The notes: a model not told the origin generated them from the sequence alone. A stretch of 64,000 nt of DNA from Actinomadura hallensis (GCF_006716765.1 NZ_VFPO01000001.1:310001-374000), one strand, 5' to 3'. Counted from the stretch's first letter, positions 1 through 9,164 are shown. A program made the numbers and translations.

Positions 1-106
1 TTCATCGGCGGCTCCGGGGGAGTGGGGGTGTGGTGCCTCGTGATGAGCAATGGTGCCGTACGCTTCGGGATCGTAAGGAAAAGCGCAGACCAGTGAGGGG
101 GCGGTC

Positions 107-349
107 GTGGCGCGTGTCGTCGTGGACGTCATGCTCAAGCCGGAGATCCTCGATCCGCAGGGGCAGGCGATCGCCCGGAAGCTGCCGCAGCTGGGCTTCG
201 AGGGCGTCGTCGCCGTCCGGCAGGGCAAGCGGTTCGAGGTGGAGCTCGAGGGGGAGGCCGACGAGGCGGCCCTGAAGCAGGTGGAGAAGATCGCCGAGAC
301 GCTGCTCGCCAACCCGGTGATCGAGAACTTCGAAGTTCGCGCTCTTTAG
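107..349 (+). CDS. purS: PurS subunit of formylglycinamidine ribonucleotide synthase
   Basis: This 80-residue protein is the small structural subunit that bridges PurQ (glutaminase) and PurL (synthetase) in the FGAM synthase complex of de novo purine synthesis. The N-terminal VVDVMLKPEILDPQGQA strand, the middle GFEGV and the C-terminal NPVIENFEV stretch are typical of PurS, and the length is normal. The GTG at 107 is preceded by a GAGGGGG ribosome binding site. purQ and purL follow on the same strand, but a HATPase gene and a 360-nt gap separate purS from them, so purS may have its own transcript. Confidence 0.95.
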   Translation: MARVVVDVMLKPEILDPQGQAIARKLPQLGFEGVVAVRQGKRFEVELEGEADEAALKQVEKIAETLLANPVIENFEVRAL

Positions 350-709
350 AGCTTCAGCCGGAAATGGCGTGGAATGCTGTTCGGTGTGCGGATACGGCCG
401 GTCAATGCGGCTGGCGCGTTCCACATCCCGGCCCGGCATTCCGCGCACCCGCCGCATGAACACAGGGCCGCATTGCCCAGGGCCCGCATAGACGCGGGGC
501 TGCATAGACGCAGGGCTGCATAGACGCAGGGCGCATTGACAGGGCCCCATTGGCGCGGGCCGCATTGACCGCGCGGACGGATTCCCCCCTGCTCCCCCGA
601 GACGAACGGCGACTGTGGCGATTACGGAAGATGCGCCCGGGGAAGTGTTAGCTGCGTCGAGTCGTCGAGCACGCTCCGGGACCGGGGGAACGGCCAGGAA
701 GCCCGGAGC
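350..709. other. Intergenic region with a 16-bp tandem triplication
   Basis: No convincing gene is seen between purS and the HATPase gene. The stretch holds the 16-bp tandem repeat at 486-533, listed separately, plus further scattered GGGCCGCATTG-like words. It may hold the promoter of the HATPase-purQ-purL run, but I cannot place -35 or -10 boxes with confidence. Confidence 0.5.
486..533. repeat. 16-bp tandem repeat, three copies
   Basis: The unit GCATAGACGCAGGGCT occurs at 486-501 (one mismatch), 502-517 and 518-533 (last base differs). It lies in the gap downstream of purS. It resembles the other short triplications in this window (near 15.2, 18.2, 19.1, 30.4, 53.7, 55.2 and 56.5 kb). Confidence 0.9.
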
Positions 710-1174
710 ATGACACGAGGTGTCCGGGTGGAAATGCGGTTCTCGCTCTCGCTCCCGCGCGAGGCGCTCAGCATCCCGATGATCCGGCGGGTGGTCGGGG
801 ACGCGCTGCGGGGGCTGGGCGTCGCCGAGAACTGCGTCGACGATCTCCTGGTCGCCACCTCCGAGGCGTGCACCAACGCCGTCCAGCACGCCCGCGCCCC
901 CGGTGAGTACCGGGTCACACTGCACGCGGACGAATCCGACTGTGTGCTCAAAATCATGGACAGGGGCAGCGGGCCCCGCCCGGCCCCGCGGGAACGGGGG
1001 GTGTTGAGCGAGTCCGGCCGCGGTCTCAGCATCATGCAGGCCCTTGTGGATGACCTGGACATCCAGACCTCCCCCGACCGGGGCACCGTCGTCCACCTGC
1101 GGAAGCGTCTGAGCTGGCGGGACGAGGCACTCGTCCGACGCCTCGAACGCAAACTCATGCACACGGCCGGGTAG
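710..1174 (+). CDS. Anti-sigma-factor-type ATP-binding protein (HATPase_c)
   Basis: A 154-residue single-domain GHKL ATPase of the RsbW/SpoIIAB type. Proteins like this act as serine kinases or anti-sigma factors in actinobacterial partner-switching systems. Visible motifs are the N box ATSEACTNAVQHA (about residues 50-62), the G1-type DRGSGP (about 85) and the G2-type SGRGLSIMQALVD (about 102-114). The domain fills almost the whole protein, with no sensor or membrane segment. It is co-directional with purQ, 99 nt downstream, but no purine link is known to me, so the position may be incidental. ATG at 710 is the likely start; an internal ATG nine codons later (MRFSLSL) is an alternative. Confidence 0.85.
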   Translation: MTRGVRVEMRFSLSLPREALSIPMIRRVVGDALRGLGVAENCVDDLLVATSEACTNAVQHARAPGEYRVTLHADESDCVLKIMDRGSGPRPAPRERGVLSESGRGLSIMQALVDDLDIQTSPDRGTVVHLRKRLSWRDEALVRRLERKLMHTAG

Positions 1175-1273
1175 ATTGGTGGACGCGCGCGGGGGTAAGC
1201 GACGCGCAGCGGGGTGATCGGCGGAGGAGATACCGCCCGTTCCGGCCGCCCCTCATTCGGAGGAACAGTAGAG

Positions 1274-1954
1274 ATGGACGCTGCCCGGGTCGGGATCATC
1301 ACCTTCCCCGGTTCTCTCGACGACAAGGACGCCGCCCGTGCCGTGCGGCTCGCCGGCGGTGAGCCGGTGGCCCTCTGGCACGCCGACCACGATCTCCGGG
1401 GAGTCGACGCCGTCGTCCTGCCCGGCGGGTTCTCCTATGGGGACTACCTGCGGGCCGGTGCCATCGCCCGGTTCGCGCCCATCATGACGGAGCTGGTGGC
1501 GGCCGCAGAGGCGGGCCTGCCGGTCCTCGGCATCTGCAACGGGTTCCAGGTGCTGTGCGAGTCGCACCTGCTCCCCGGCGCGCTGCTGCCGAACTCCGGC
1601 CTGCACTTCGTGTGCCGCGACCAGCGGCTCCGGCTGGAGAACACCGACACCGCCTGGACCACCGAGTACCGGGAGGGGCAGGAGCTGGTCATCCCGATCA
1701 AGAACCGGGACGGCCGGTACACCGCGGACCGGGAGACGCTGACCGAGCTGGCCGAAACCGGACGGATCGTCGCCCGCTACGTCGACCTGAACCCCAACGG
1801 CTCCATGGACGACATCGCCGGCATCTGCAACGAGGCCGGCAACGTGGTCGGGCTCATGCCGCACCCCGAGCACGCCGTGGAGTCCCTGACGGGACCGTCC
1901 ACCGACGGGCTCGGCTTCTTCACCTCGATCGTCAAGAGACTGGTCAACGCATGA
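1274..1954 (+). CDS. purQ: PurQ glutaminase subunit of FGAM synthase
   Basis: A class I glutamine amidotransferase of 226 residues that supplies ammonia to PurL in the fourth step of purine synthesis. It shows the oxyanion region [14 protein letters not shown], the nucleophile Cys in GICNGFQVL, and the catalytic His/Glu in MPHPEHAVE near the C-terminus. The frame stays open upstream to 1214. ATG 1274 is preferred because GGAGGA lies about ten bases upstream and [13 protein letters not shown] is the normal N-terminus. The stop codon overlaps the purL ATG as ATGA, so translation of the two is probably coupled. Confidence 0.95.
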   Translation: MDAARVGIITFPGSLDDKDAARAVRLAGGEPVALWHADHDLRGVDAVVLPGGFSYGDYLRAGAIARFAPIMTELVAAAEAGLPVLGICNGFQVLCESHLLPGALLPNSGLHFVCRDQRLRLENTDTAWTTEYREGQELVIPIKNRDGRYTADRETLTELAETGRIVARYVDLNPNGSMDDIAGICNEAGNVVGLMPHPEHAVESLTGPSTDGLGFFTSIVKRLVNA

Positions 1955-4900
1955 CTGAGCAACCTCACGCCGCTGGGCGCGCGACCCGGGAGTCCTCGGA
2001 CGAGCCCTCGATGGAGTGGCTCGGCGAGCTCAAGTCCGACGCCGACGACCCCGAGCTGCAGCCGGTCGACCCCTCGGTCACGCAGGCCTTCGAGGCCATG
2101 CTGGAGGAGGCCGAGTCCGCCGACCGCCGCCCGTCGGCGCCCGCCGCCCCCGCGTCCCCTGCGGGGCCGTCCGGGGCGACGCAGACCGGGCCCCTGCCGC
2201 AGCCCGCGCTCCCGCCGGAGCAGCCGCCCGCGCAGCCTGAGCCGTTCGCCCAGCAGCCGTTCGGGCAGTCCGAACTGGTCGTGCGGCCCGCGCCCGCGCC
2301 GGCGCCCGCGCAGCCGCAGGAGCCCGGGCCCGCCGCGCCCGGGCAGCCGTCCGTCCAGGTCGATCCGGTCACCCAGGCCATGTTCAGGGCCGCCCAGCCG
2401 TCCCAAGGCGAGAAGCTCGAGGGCCCTGAACAGGAGTTCGCCCGCGCCCTGGCCGAGGAGCGCGCCGCCGGCGACCCCGCGTCCACCCTGGCGGACCCGA
2501 CGCTCACGTCACCGGACCGGAACGACCGGCCCGGGCTGCCGCCCCGGGGCACCGGCCCGCAGCCCGCTGTAAGCCCGGGGACGAGCCCGCAGCCCATGGG
2601 CGGCCCCGGCACCGGACCTCTGCCCGCGGTCGGCTCGGGGACGGGCCCCCAGCCCGCCGTCGGTCACGGGACCGGACCCCAGCCCGCCGTCGGCCACGGC
2701 ACGGGCCCCCAGCCCGCGGTCGGGCACGGCACCGGCCCCCAGCCTGCCGTCGGTCACGGGACCGGGCCTCAGCCCGCCGTCGGGCCGGGCGCGAGCCCGC
2801 AGCCCATGGGCGGCGTGCACACGGGTCCGCTGCCGACGGTCGGTCCCGGCACGGGCCCGCAGCCGGTCGTCCGTCCCGAAACCGGTCCCCTGCCCACGGT
2901 CGGCTCAGGGACGGGCCCTCAGCCCGCCGTAGGCGGCGGCACGGGCCCGCAGCCCGCCGTCGGTCACGGCACCGGCCCGCAGCCCGCCCTGGGAGGCCCC
3001 GGGACGGGTCCGCAGCCGGCCGTCGAGACGTCCGGCCCCAACCCCGCCTACTACGGGACCGACACGGTGGCCATCGCCGCCGCGTCCCCGGAACGTCCCC
3101 AGCCGTACGCCGAGCTGGGGATGAACGAGGACGAGTACCGGCGCGTCCGCCAGATCCTGGGGCGCCGCCCCACGTCGGCCGAGCTGGCGATCTACTCGGT
3201 GATGTGGAGCGAGCACTGCTCCTACAAGAGCTCCAGGGTCCACCTCCGCCAGTTCGGTGAGAAGGCCCCGAAGACCGACAAGCTCCTCGTCGGCATGGGC
3301 GAGAACGCCGGTGTCGTGGACATCGGCCAGGGCTGGGCGGTCACCTTCAAGGTGGAGTCGCACAACCACCCGTCCTACGTGGAGCCGTACCAGGGCGCCG
3401 CGACCGGTGTCGGCGGGATCGTGCGCGACATCATGTCGATGGGCGCGCGGCCCGTCGCGGTGATGGACTCGCTCCGGTTCGGCCCGGCGGACGCCCCCGA
3501 CACCCAGCGCGTCCTGCCCGGCGTCGTCGCCGGCATCGGCGGCTACGCCAACTCGCTCGGCCTGCCCAACATCGGCGGCGAGACCGTCTTCGACGCCTGC
3601 TACGCGCAGAACCCGCTCGTCAACGCGCTGTGCGTCGGCGTGATGAAGCACGAGGACATCCAGCGCGCCACGGCCCCCGGCCCCGGCAACAAGGTGATCC
3701 TCTTCGGCGCGCTGACCGGCCCGGACGGGATCGGCGGCGCGTCCGTCCTCGCCTCGGCGACGTTCGACGAGGAGTCGCAGCAGAAGCGGCCGTCCGTGCA
3801 GGTGGGCGACCCCTTCATGGAGAAGCTGCTCATCGAGTGCTGCCTGGAGCTCTTCAACGAGGACCTCGTGGTCGGCATCCAGGACCTCGGCGCCGCCGGC
3901 GTCTCCTGCGCCACCACGGAGCTGGCCGCGGCGGGCACCGGGGGCATGCACGTCGACCTCGACACCATCCCGCTCCGCGACGCGACGCTCACCCCCGAGG
4001 AGATCCTCATGAGCGAGTCGCAGGAGCGCATGATGGCGGTCGTCGAGCCCGGCAACGTCGACCGTTTCCTGGAGATCTGCGCCCGCTGGGAGATCCCGGC
4101 GACCGTGATCGGGACGGTCACCGACACCGGCCGCCTGGTCATGACGTGGCGGGGCGAGACGATCGTCGACATCCCCCCGACCACCGCCGCCGACGAGGGC
4201 CCGGTGTACCGGCGCCCGATGGAGCCGCCGAAGGACCTCGGGGCGCTCCAGTCCGACACGCCGGGCCGCCTCACCCGCCCGTCCAACGGCGAGGAGCTGC
4301 GCCGCACCGTCCTGTGGCTGGCCGGTTCGCCGAACCTCGCCAGCAAGACGTGGGTGACGTCGCAGTACGACCGGTACGTCCTCGGCAACACGGTCCTGGC
4401 GATGCCGGACAACGCGGGCGTCATCCGCATCGACGAGGAGACCGGCCTGGGCATCGCCCTGTCCCTCGACGGGAACGGCCGCTACACCCGGCTGGACCCG
4501 TACGCGGGCGCGCAGCTGGCGCTGTCCGAGGCGTACCGCAACGTCGCCTCCACGGGCGCGCGGCCCCTGGCCGTCACCAACTGCCTCAACTTCGGCTCCC
4601 CGGAGGACCCGGGCGTCATGTGGCAGTTCGCCCGCGCGGTCGAGGGCCTGGCGGACGCCTGCCACTACCTCGGCATCCCGGTCACCGGCGGCAACGTCAG
4701 CTTCTACAACCAGACGGGCGACGCGCCGATCAACCCGACCCCCGTCGTGGGCGTCCTCGGCGTCCACGACGATGTCCGCCGCCGCGCGAACATGTCGCTC
4801 ACCACCGACGGCGCCACGCTCGCGCTGCTCGGCGAGACCCGCGAGGAGTTCGGCGGCTCGGAATGGGCGCACGTGGTCTACGGCCACCTGGGCGGTCTCC

Positions 4901-5322
4901 CGCCCCTGGTGGACCTGAAGGCCGAGGCGGCCCTGGCGTCCGTCCTGGTCAACGCCATCCGTGACGGGCTGGTGACCGTCGTCCACGACCTGTCGGACGG
5001 CGGGCTCTCCCAGACGCTGGTGGAGTCGTGCCTCCGCGGTGGCCTCGGCGCCCGCATCACCCTGCCGGGCGACCCGTTCGTGGCCCTGTTCAGCGAGTCC
5101 GTGGCCCGCGCCATGGTCGCCGTCCGGCCGGGCGCCGAAGCGCGCCTGGCGGCCCTCTGCGAGTCGGCGGGCGTCCCCGTCACCCAGATCGGCGTGGCGG
5201 GCGGCGACGCCCTCAGCGTCACGGGCATCGGCCCCGACGGCGACCAGCAGGAGCTGTTCAGCATCCCGCTGTACGAACTGCGGGAGGCCCACGAACGGAT
5301 GCTCCCCAGCTACGCCGACTGA
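1951..5322 (+). CDS. purL: PurL synthetase subunit of FGAM synthase, with a ~370-residue repeat-rich N-terminal extension
   Basis: The C-terminal ~750 residues (from about residue 371, DTVAIAAAS...PYAELGM) form a complete small-type Pur[12 protein letters not shown] near the active site, [17 protein letters not shown], and the duplicated AIRS-like halves. It converts FGAR to FGAM with PurQ and PurS. Residues 1-370 are not part of the family. They comprise an acidic start (about 1-55), a Pro/Ala/Gln-rich stretch, then about sixteen units of the form [10 protein letters not shown] (about residues 200-360). The frame is open throughout and the ATG overlaps the purQ stop as ATGA, which supports this start. 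An internal start near residue 370 would give a normal-size enzyme and cannot be excluded. Confidence 0.95.
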   Translation: MTEQPHAAGRATRESSDEPSMEWLGELKSDADDPELQPVDPSVTQAFEAMLEEAESADRRPSAPAAPASPAGPSGATQTGPLPQPALPPEQPPAQPEPFAQQPFGQSELVVRPAPAPAPAQPQEPGPAAPGQPSVQVDPVTQAMFRAAQPSQGEKLEGPEQEFARALAEERAAGDPASTLADPTLTSPDRNDRPGLPPRGTGPQPAVSPGTSPQPMGGPGTGPLPAVGSGTGPQPAVGHGTGPQPAVGHGTGPQPAVGHGTGPQPAVGHGTGPQPAVGPGASPQPMGGVHTGPLPTVGPGTGPQPVVRPETGPLPTVGSGTGPQPAVGGGTGPQPAVGHGTGPQPALGGPGTGPQPAVETSGPNPAYYGTDTVAIAAASPERPQPYAELGMNEDEYRRVRQILGRRPTSAELAIYSVMWSEHCSYKSSRVHLRQFGEKAPKTDKLLVGMGENAGVVDIGQGWAVTFKVESHNHPSYVEPYQGAATGVGGIVRDIMSMGARPVAVMDSLRFGPADAPDTQRVLPGVVAGIGGYANSLGLPNIGGETVFDACYAQNPLVNALCVGVMKHEDIQRATAPGPGNKVILFGALTGPDGIGGASVLASATFDEESQQKRPSVQVGDPFMEKLLIECCLELFNEDLVVGIQDLGAAGVSCATTELAAAGTGGMHVDLDTIPLRDATLTPEEILMSESQERMMAVVEPGNVDRFLEICARWEIPATVIGTVTDTGRLVMTWRGETIVDIPPTTAADEGPVYRRPMEPPKDLGALQSDTPGRLTRPSNGEELRRTVLWLAGSPNLASKTWVTSQYDRYVLGNTVLAMPDNAGVIRIDEETGLGIALSLDGNGRYTRLDPYAGAQLALSEAYRNVASTGARPLAVTNCLNFGSPEDPGVMWQFARAVEGLADACHYLGIPVTGGNVSFYNQTGDAPINPTPVVGVLGVHDDVRRRANMSLTTDGATLALLGETREEFGGSEWAHVVYGHLGGLPPLVDLKAEAALASVLVNAIRDGLVTVVHDLSDGGLSQTLVESCLRGGLGARITLPGDPFVALFSESVARAMVAVRPGAEARLAALCESAGVPVTQIGVAGGDALSVTGIGPDGDQQELFSIPLYELREAHERMLPSYAD
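2548..3030 (+). repeat. In-frame decapeptide-coding repeat inside purL
   Basis: About sixteen consecutive 30-bp units encode [10 protein letters not shown] and variants such as [20 protein letters not shown] and [10 protein letters not shown]; one unit has 11 codons. The repeat keeps the reading frame. Adjacent copies in the middle, around 2638-2770, are nearly identical at the nucleotide level, consistent with recent expansion by slippage or recombination. Confidence 0.9.
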
Positions 5323-5337
5323 CGACCCGAACCAACA

Positions 5338-5371
5338 CGAAGGGCGCCCCTCACGCGGGGGGCGCCCTTCG
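5338..5371 (+). terminator. Intrinsic terminator hairpin after purL
   Basis: A perfect 13-bp inverted repeat, CGAAGGGCGCCCC at 5338-5350 and its complement at 5359-5371, with an 8-nt loop, begins 15 nt after the purL stop. There is no clear T-run, as is common in very GC-rich actinobacteria. Confidence 0.85.
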
Positions 5372-5744
5372 CATTCAGGATGCGGACGCCAACGGCGAAG
5401 CACCGGTAGTCGTCTGGGACCCAGGCTCCGACGCTCGCGGCGGCCCCGAAACACTCGCCGAGAACTCGGCGCCTACGCGCTGAGCTCCTGCAAGAGAGCA
5501 GTAGCAACCCACTGAGGACGCGGCCGGCGCCGCCGAGCGACGCCTACAAACGAGAGGTGCAGCCCTCGACGAAGCCTGCGTTCTTGCGCGGCAGGTGTTT
5601 CGCCACGGGCGCGAGTGCCCCGGATGTGTCCTCTTGGGAGGTCTCGTGAGGTGTGGGCCTGGGGGAGGGGCTACAGGGGAGCGGCGGAGGGTCTTATTCA
5701 AAGTGTGGGAATTCTAGGACGGCGGGTCCTATGCGGCGGGCAGG
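5372..5744. other. Intergenic region between the purL terminator and the recombinase cassette
   Basis: No gene is seen in these ~370 bases. A short hairpin, TAGGAC-GGCGG-GTCCTA at 5715-5731, lies 14 nt beyond the stop of the leftward zinc-ribbon gene. It could be that operon's terminator or mark the element's left edge. I could not find a direct repeat shared with the right flank near 9.0-9.17 kb. Confidence 0.4.
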
Positions 5745-7538
5745 TCAGCGGTTGCGGGTGGGTGAAGGCGGGGTGTAGCGGGCCCATTTGCCGCCGGTGA
5801 TGGTGGCCCAGCGGTCGACGGTTCCGGGTGCGAGGCCGAGGAGGCGCCCGATGACGGGTGGAGGGAGTTGCCGGGCGTAGTCCAGGAGGGCGGTGTTGCG
5901 GTCGGGGCGGGCGTTGATGCCGAGGGCGGTGAGGCGGCGGGCGAGGCTGGTGGGGTGGAGGGGCTTGCCGGGGTGGCGGCCGGGGAATAGCCAGGCGTCG
6001 TCGTGGAGGTGGTGGGCGGTGCCGTCGGCGCGTGGGGTGGGGAGCTGGTTGATCAGGTCGGCGAGGGGTTCGGGCAGGACGAGGTTGGTGGGGCCGAGGG
6101 CGAGTTCAGTGGTGCCGGCGGGGGTGTGGTGGAGGTCGCTTGTGGTCAGGCGGGTGATGCGCGATAGGTGTTGGGCGAACAGCAGGACGAGGAGGGCGGC
6201 GACTCGGTCGGCGGTGGGGATGGCGGCGTTGTGGAGCATGCGGCGGGCGAGCGCCCACCGGTCGTCATCGGGGGTGAACTGGGACGGCTCCGAGCTGGTC
6301 TTGGTGGGAATGTCGAGCGGCGGCAGGTGCCGGGTTCTGGTGGCCCAGGACCAGAAGGCGCGCGTGTTGTCTGCGCGGCGGACGTCGACGAGCCAGGCGT
6401 CGATGTCCATCTGGCGGCAGGTGGCCGGGGTGCGGCCGCGGTCGCGTAGGTGAGTGAGGAAGCGGCTGGTGGCGGCGAGTTCGGCGCGGGCCCGGTAGGC
6501 GGCCCCGGGTTGCAGGGACGCGCCGTCGAGACGGCGGCGGAGGCGGCGGAGCAGGTGGGTGCGGGTGAACAGCGCGATGAGCGTTTGGTCGCCGGGGTGA
6601 GCGGCGGCGGTGAGGGTTCGAGCGAAGGTCTCCAGGCGGAACAGGTGCTCGTCGCGGGCGGGCAGCGCTCCGGAGGCGACGAGGAGAGCACGCAGGTAGT
6701 CGATGGAGCGGCTGGTGCCGCGGCTGTCGAGGGCGTCATGGGTCACCGGCAGGCGACCGGCGGCCAGATCGGCTAGGACGTGGCGGGCGCGCCTGCTGCT
6801 GCGATGGAGGTTGGACAGGGCGGCCTGCGGGTTGCCGGTGGCCAGGATGGCTTCGCGTAGTGGCAGCAGCGCGGGCGGGATCCGGCCGTCCGGGCCCGTG
6901 AGCATGACGGTGACGTGGTCGGCGAGGATGCAGGCGAAGCAGGCGGGTCCACCGCCGATGCCGGTGCGCCGTCCGCGGGTGAGGTGTCCGCAGACCCGGC
7001 AGGTGACCGTGGCGGCCTGATTGCAGGTGAGGCACAGGTCCGGGTGATCGGTGGTGGCCTTGGCCGAGACCCGCCGGGTGCGGCCGCAGACTCCACAGGG
7101 CCGCTTGGGGTGCTCATAGCAGCGGGCGCAGAGCACCTGGGTGGTGGCGGTCCGGCCGCCCGGGACCACGGCCGGTGGCGCCGGCCGCCCGCATCCATCG
7201 CAGGAGACCGGGGTCTGGTGGCGGACGTAGCAGGTCGAGCAGAGCGAGAGCCCCTCGCGCCCGGCCCGCCCGGAGTTGATCTTCCGGAGCCGCCGGCAGC
7301 CGTCGCAGCGGCGCTTGGGCTGCTCGGCCCGGTAGCAGCGGGAACACAACGTGCGGGCGCTGCCCGAGCGGCCGCCCGCCCTGACCGCCGGGAAGCGGAG
7401 TTCGCCGCACTCCTGGCAGCGGGTCTTGGGACGGTAGGCGCGGTAGCAGGCCCCGCAGACCCCGGCGCCGTCCGGGCGGGAGCCGGAGATCGCCAAGCCG
7501 TCCCGGGCGCAGTCGGCGCACCGGCCCCGCCGGGTCAT
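5745..7538 (-). CDS. Zinc-ribbon-rich protein with a C-terminal degenerate tyrosine-recombinase-like domain
   Basis: This 597-residue protein has two parts. Residues 1-~205 contain twelve CxxC knuckles (CADC, CGAC, CQEC, CSRC, CDGC, CSTC, CDGC, CARC, CGVC, CLTC, CRVC, CFAC), enough for about six zinc ribbons. The rest is helical. Its end resembles a tyrosine-recombinase catalytic domain: a box-I-like SRITRLTTSDL, then RPDRNTALLDYARQLPPP where HxLRHT is expected, and a final WARY. The box II His and the later His are absent, so it is probably not an ordinary active recombinase. It is the last gene of three overlapping leftward genes, and its start overlaps the HTH gene by 4 nt. Possible roles are DNA binding, targeting or transposition accessory; this is inference. 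Confidence 0.7.
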   Translation of the reverse strand: MTRRGRCADCARDGLAISGSRPDGAGVCGACYRAYRPKTRCQECGELRFPAVRAGGRSGSARTLCSRCYRAEQPKRRCDGCRRLRKINSGRAGREGLSLCSTCYVRHQTPVSCDGCGRPAPPAVVPGGRTATTQVLCARCYEHPKRPCGVCGRTRRVSAKATTDHPDLCLTCNQAATVTCRVCGHLTRGRRTGIGGGPACFACILADHVTVMLTGPDGRIPPALLPLREAILATGNPQAALSNLHRSSRRARHVLADLAAGRLPVTHDALDSRGTSRSIDYLRALLVASGALPARDEHLFRLETFARTLTAAAHPGDQTLIALFTRTHLLRRLRRRLDGASLQPGAAYRARAELAATSRFLTHLRDRGRTPATCRQMDIDAWLVDVRRADNTRAFWSWATRTRHLPPLDIPTKTSSEPSQFTPDDDRWALARRMLHNAAIPTADRVAALLVLLFAQHLSRITRLTTSDLHHTPAGTTELALGPTNLVLPEPLADLINQLPTPRADGTAHHLHDDAWLFPGRHPGKPLHPTSLARRLTALGINARPDRNTALLDYARQLPPPVIGRLLGLAPGTVDRWATITGGKWARYTPPSPTRNR

Positions 7539-7876
7539 GGCTCGTCGGGGACGATCCGAGCCCGGCGCGGCCGCCGTGCCTCACCCGGCGGGGCGGCAGG
7601 CAGCGGGCCGGTCTCCTCGGCGGTCTTGCGGCGGGTCGAGGTGATGACGACCGGTTCGAACAGCTCGGCGGGGCCGGCGTCCAGGATGTCGCAGAGCGCG
7701 GCGAACACCTGCAGGTTGAGCCGCTCCGGGATGCCGGTGACCAGCCGGTGGACCTGCGAGGCCGACATCTGGATGCCGCGTTCGGCCAGCAGCGGCGCCA
7801 GGTCGGTGGTGTTGAACATGCCGCGGCGGGCCATCAGCTCCCGCAGATGCCACCGGTAACCAACCGTCCGCATCAC
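7535..7876 (-). CDS. XRE/Cro-CI-type helix-turn-helix protein of the recombinase cassette
   Basis: A 113-residue DNA-binding protein. Residues about 8-70 (HLRELMARRG, LLAERGIQMSASQVHRLVTG, LNLQVFAALCDILDAGPAELF) match a Cro/CI-type HTH in which SASQVHRLVTG is the recognition-helix region. The C-terminal ~35 residues are basic and Pro-rich. It overlaps both the upstream recombinase and the downstream zinc-ribbon gene by 4 nt (ATGA type), which ties the three products together. It likely regulates the cassette or assists the recombinase; the palindrome at 8984-9020 is a candidate binding site. Confidence 0.8.
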   Translation of the reverse strand: MMRTVGYRWHLRELMARRGMFNTTDLAPLLAERGIQMSASQVHRLVTGIPERLNLQVFAALCDILDAGPAELFEPVVITSTRRKTAEETGPLPAAPPGEARRPRRARIVPDEP

Positions 7877-8976
7877 TGACCTCCCAGCCCTGTGTCCAGG
7901 ACCTCTCGCAGGGCATTGTTCATGAAGTCCGACCCGGCATGGGTGTAGATGGCGGTCGTCGACCCCCAGGCGTGGCCGACCTGCCGCTGGACGAAGAACG
8001 GATCAGCGCCGTCCTCGATCAGATGAGTGATGTAGGAGTGCCGCAGGCAGTGCGGATGCAGCACCTCCTCCAGCCCGAGCGTGTCCCGGTACTCGGCGAA
8101 CCGTCGGGTGATGTGCCGTCCTGTGATCCGCCCCCCGCGCTCTGAGGGCCACAGCAGCTGCCGCTTCCCGACCCCGAACAGCGGCCGGACCTCTTCCACG
8201 TACTCGGCGACGGCCTCGACCGACCAGTCCCAGACCGTCAACACCGTCCGCCTCCGCGGCGACGACCCCTTCACCGCCTTCCCGAACCTCACATAACACG
8301 CACCGTAACGCCCGAACTCCGGCGCCTTCGGATTCCGGGAGAAGTCCGCGAGATCGAGGTTCCCGGCCTCGCGCCGCCGCAGCCCCCACCCGTAGATCAC
8401 CTTGAACAAGGTGGCGTCCCGGAACGCCGGCAACCAACCCTTCCGACCCGAAGCACGCGCCCGAAGCACCTGCTCGTCGGCGTAGTCGAAGAAGTCCTGC
8501 AACTCCCGGCGAGTCAGCGCCCGCACCTCCGGCCGACCCTCATAGGGCGAGGAGTGCGACGGCATGTTGTCCTCGTGGCAGATCTGGGACGGATGCGTCC
8601 CGAAGTACTCCACGCACTGCTCCGCCCAGCCGTAGCGGGCGTCGGTCAGGTAGTCGCAGAACATCGCGATCTGGTTGAGGTAGGTCCGGACCGTCGAGCG
8701 TGCCAGCGGCCCCGGCGACGACAACAAGTCGGTCGCCCAGTCCTCCACGTCCCCGGGCAGCCACTCCCACGGCGGCGTGCCCGTGAACGCCGCGAACCGG
8801 CGCACCAGATCCACCCGCGCCTTGATCGTCGAGGCCGCCAAGAGCCGGGCGCGCTGCTGCCGCTCCCACCCCGTCAGCATCGCGGTGAACACCGCCTCCT
8901 GCGGGTGCAGCGGCACCACGCCGTCGGCGAGCACCAGATGTGCGGCACCCTCCACCAAGACCCGTTTCACCCACAA
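7873..8976 (-). CDS. Tyrosine-type site-specific recombinase/integrase (XerC/D-like)
   Basis: Up to 367 residues. An N-terminal SAM-like core-binding domain (about 25-130) is followed by a complete catalytic domain: box I GWGLRRREAGNL, HPHCLRHSYITHLIEDG (HxxR), VGHAWGSTTAIYTH with the second His and the nucleophile Tyr. It should be an active DNA breakage-rejoining enzyme. The frame opens with TTG at 8976; a GTG two codons in (VKRVLVEG) is equally plausible, with GAGG upstream. It is first of the three overlapping genes 8976 to 5745, so it probably drives integration or transposition of the unit. Confidence 0.9.
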   Translation of the reverse strand: MWVKRVLVEGAAHLVLADGVVPLHPQEAVFTAMLTGWERQQRARLLAASTIKARVDLVRRFAAFTGTPPWEWLPGDVEDWATDLLSSPGPLARSTVRTYLNQIAMFCDYLTDARYGWAEQCVEYFGTHPSQICHEDNMPSHSSPYEGRPEVRALTRRELQDFFDYADEQVLRARASGRKGWLPAFRDATLFKVIYGWGLRRREAGNLDLADFSRNPKAPEFGRYGACYVRFGKAVKGSSPRRRTVLTVWDWSVEAVAEYVEEVRPLFGVGKRQLLWPSERGGRITGRHITRRFAEYRDTLGLEEVLHPHCLRHSYITHLIEDGADPFFVQRQVGHAWGSTTAIYTHAGSDFMNNALREVLDTGLGGQ

Positions 8977-8983
8977 ACACCAC

Positions 8984-9020
8984 CTCGCGTCAGATGCGAC
9001 ATGCTCGCATCAGACGCGAG
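8984..9020. promoter_or_regulatory. Palindrome upstream of the recombinase gene (candidate operator or recombination site)
   Basis: Arms of 16 bp, CTCGCGTCAGATGCGA at 8984-8999 and its near-complement at 9005-9020 (one mismatch), flank a 5-nt spacer. The site starts about 8 nt before the recombinase start. The word TCAGATGC recurs at 9151-9158. It could bind the XRE protein or be a recombinase core site. Confidence 0.6.
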
Positions 9021-9139
9021 ATGCTGTCCGGCGAACCCAGGAAACAGCAGGTAGACAGCCACCGCGGCCGCATACAACGAACTCGGCGTACGACGCCCCT
9101 AAAGGTGAATGACCAGCTCAAATGCCTTCTTCAAGTGCG

Positions 9140-9164
9140 CGAATAGCCCATCAGATGCTATTCG
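9140..9164. repeat. Short inverted repeat CGAATAG-N11-CTATTCG
   Basis: A perfect 7-bp inverted repeat at 9140-9146 and 9158-9164, just beyond the 3' end of the ARB-07466-like gene. It could be that gene's terminator or part of the right boundary of the recombinase element, since the spacer contains CATCAGATG, a word also present in the palindrome at 8984-9020. Confidence 0.4.

Larger units (their letters stand above)
5745..9020 (-). mobile_element. Putative three-gene recombinase element
   Basis: Three leftward genes joined by two 4-nt overlaps encode an intact tyrosine recombinase, an HTH protein and a zinc-ribbon/degenerate-recombinase protein. They are inserted after purL without breaking it. 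The overlapping-trio arrangement recalls recombinase-in-trio elements, but only one member is a canonical recombinase. Element ends and target duplications could not be defined by eye, so the coordinates cover only the genes and the adjacent palindrome. Confidence 0.55.

Noticed and set aside
486-533. CRISPR-like array near purS and other triplicated repeats
   Set aside because: The repeats are head-to-tail without spacers and only 11-24 bp long, so they are tandem repeats and not CRISPR.
2-1162. A 386-residue minus-strand frame at the left edge
   Set aside because: It runs antisense across purS and the HATPase gene, and its composition is typical of a shadow frame.
2905-5454. An 849-residue minus-strand frame opposite purL
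   Set aside because: Arg/Ala/Asp/Val-rich shadow of the purL coding sequence with no motifs.
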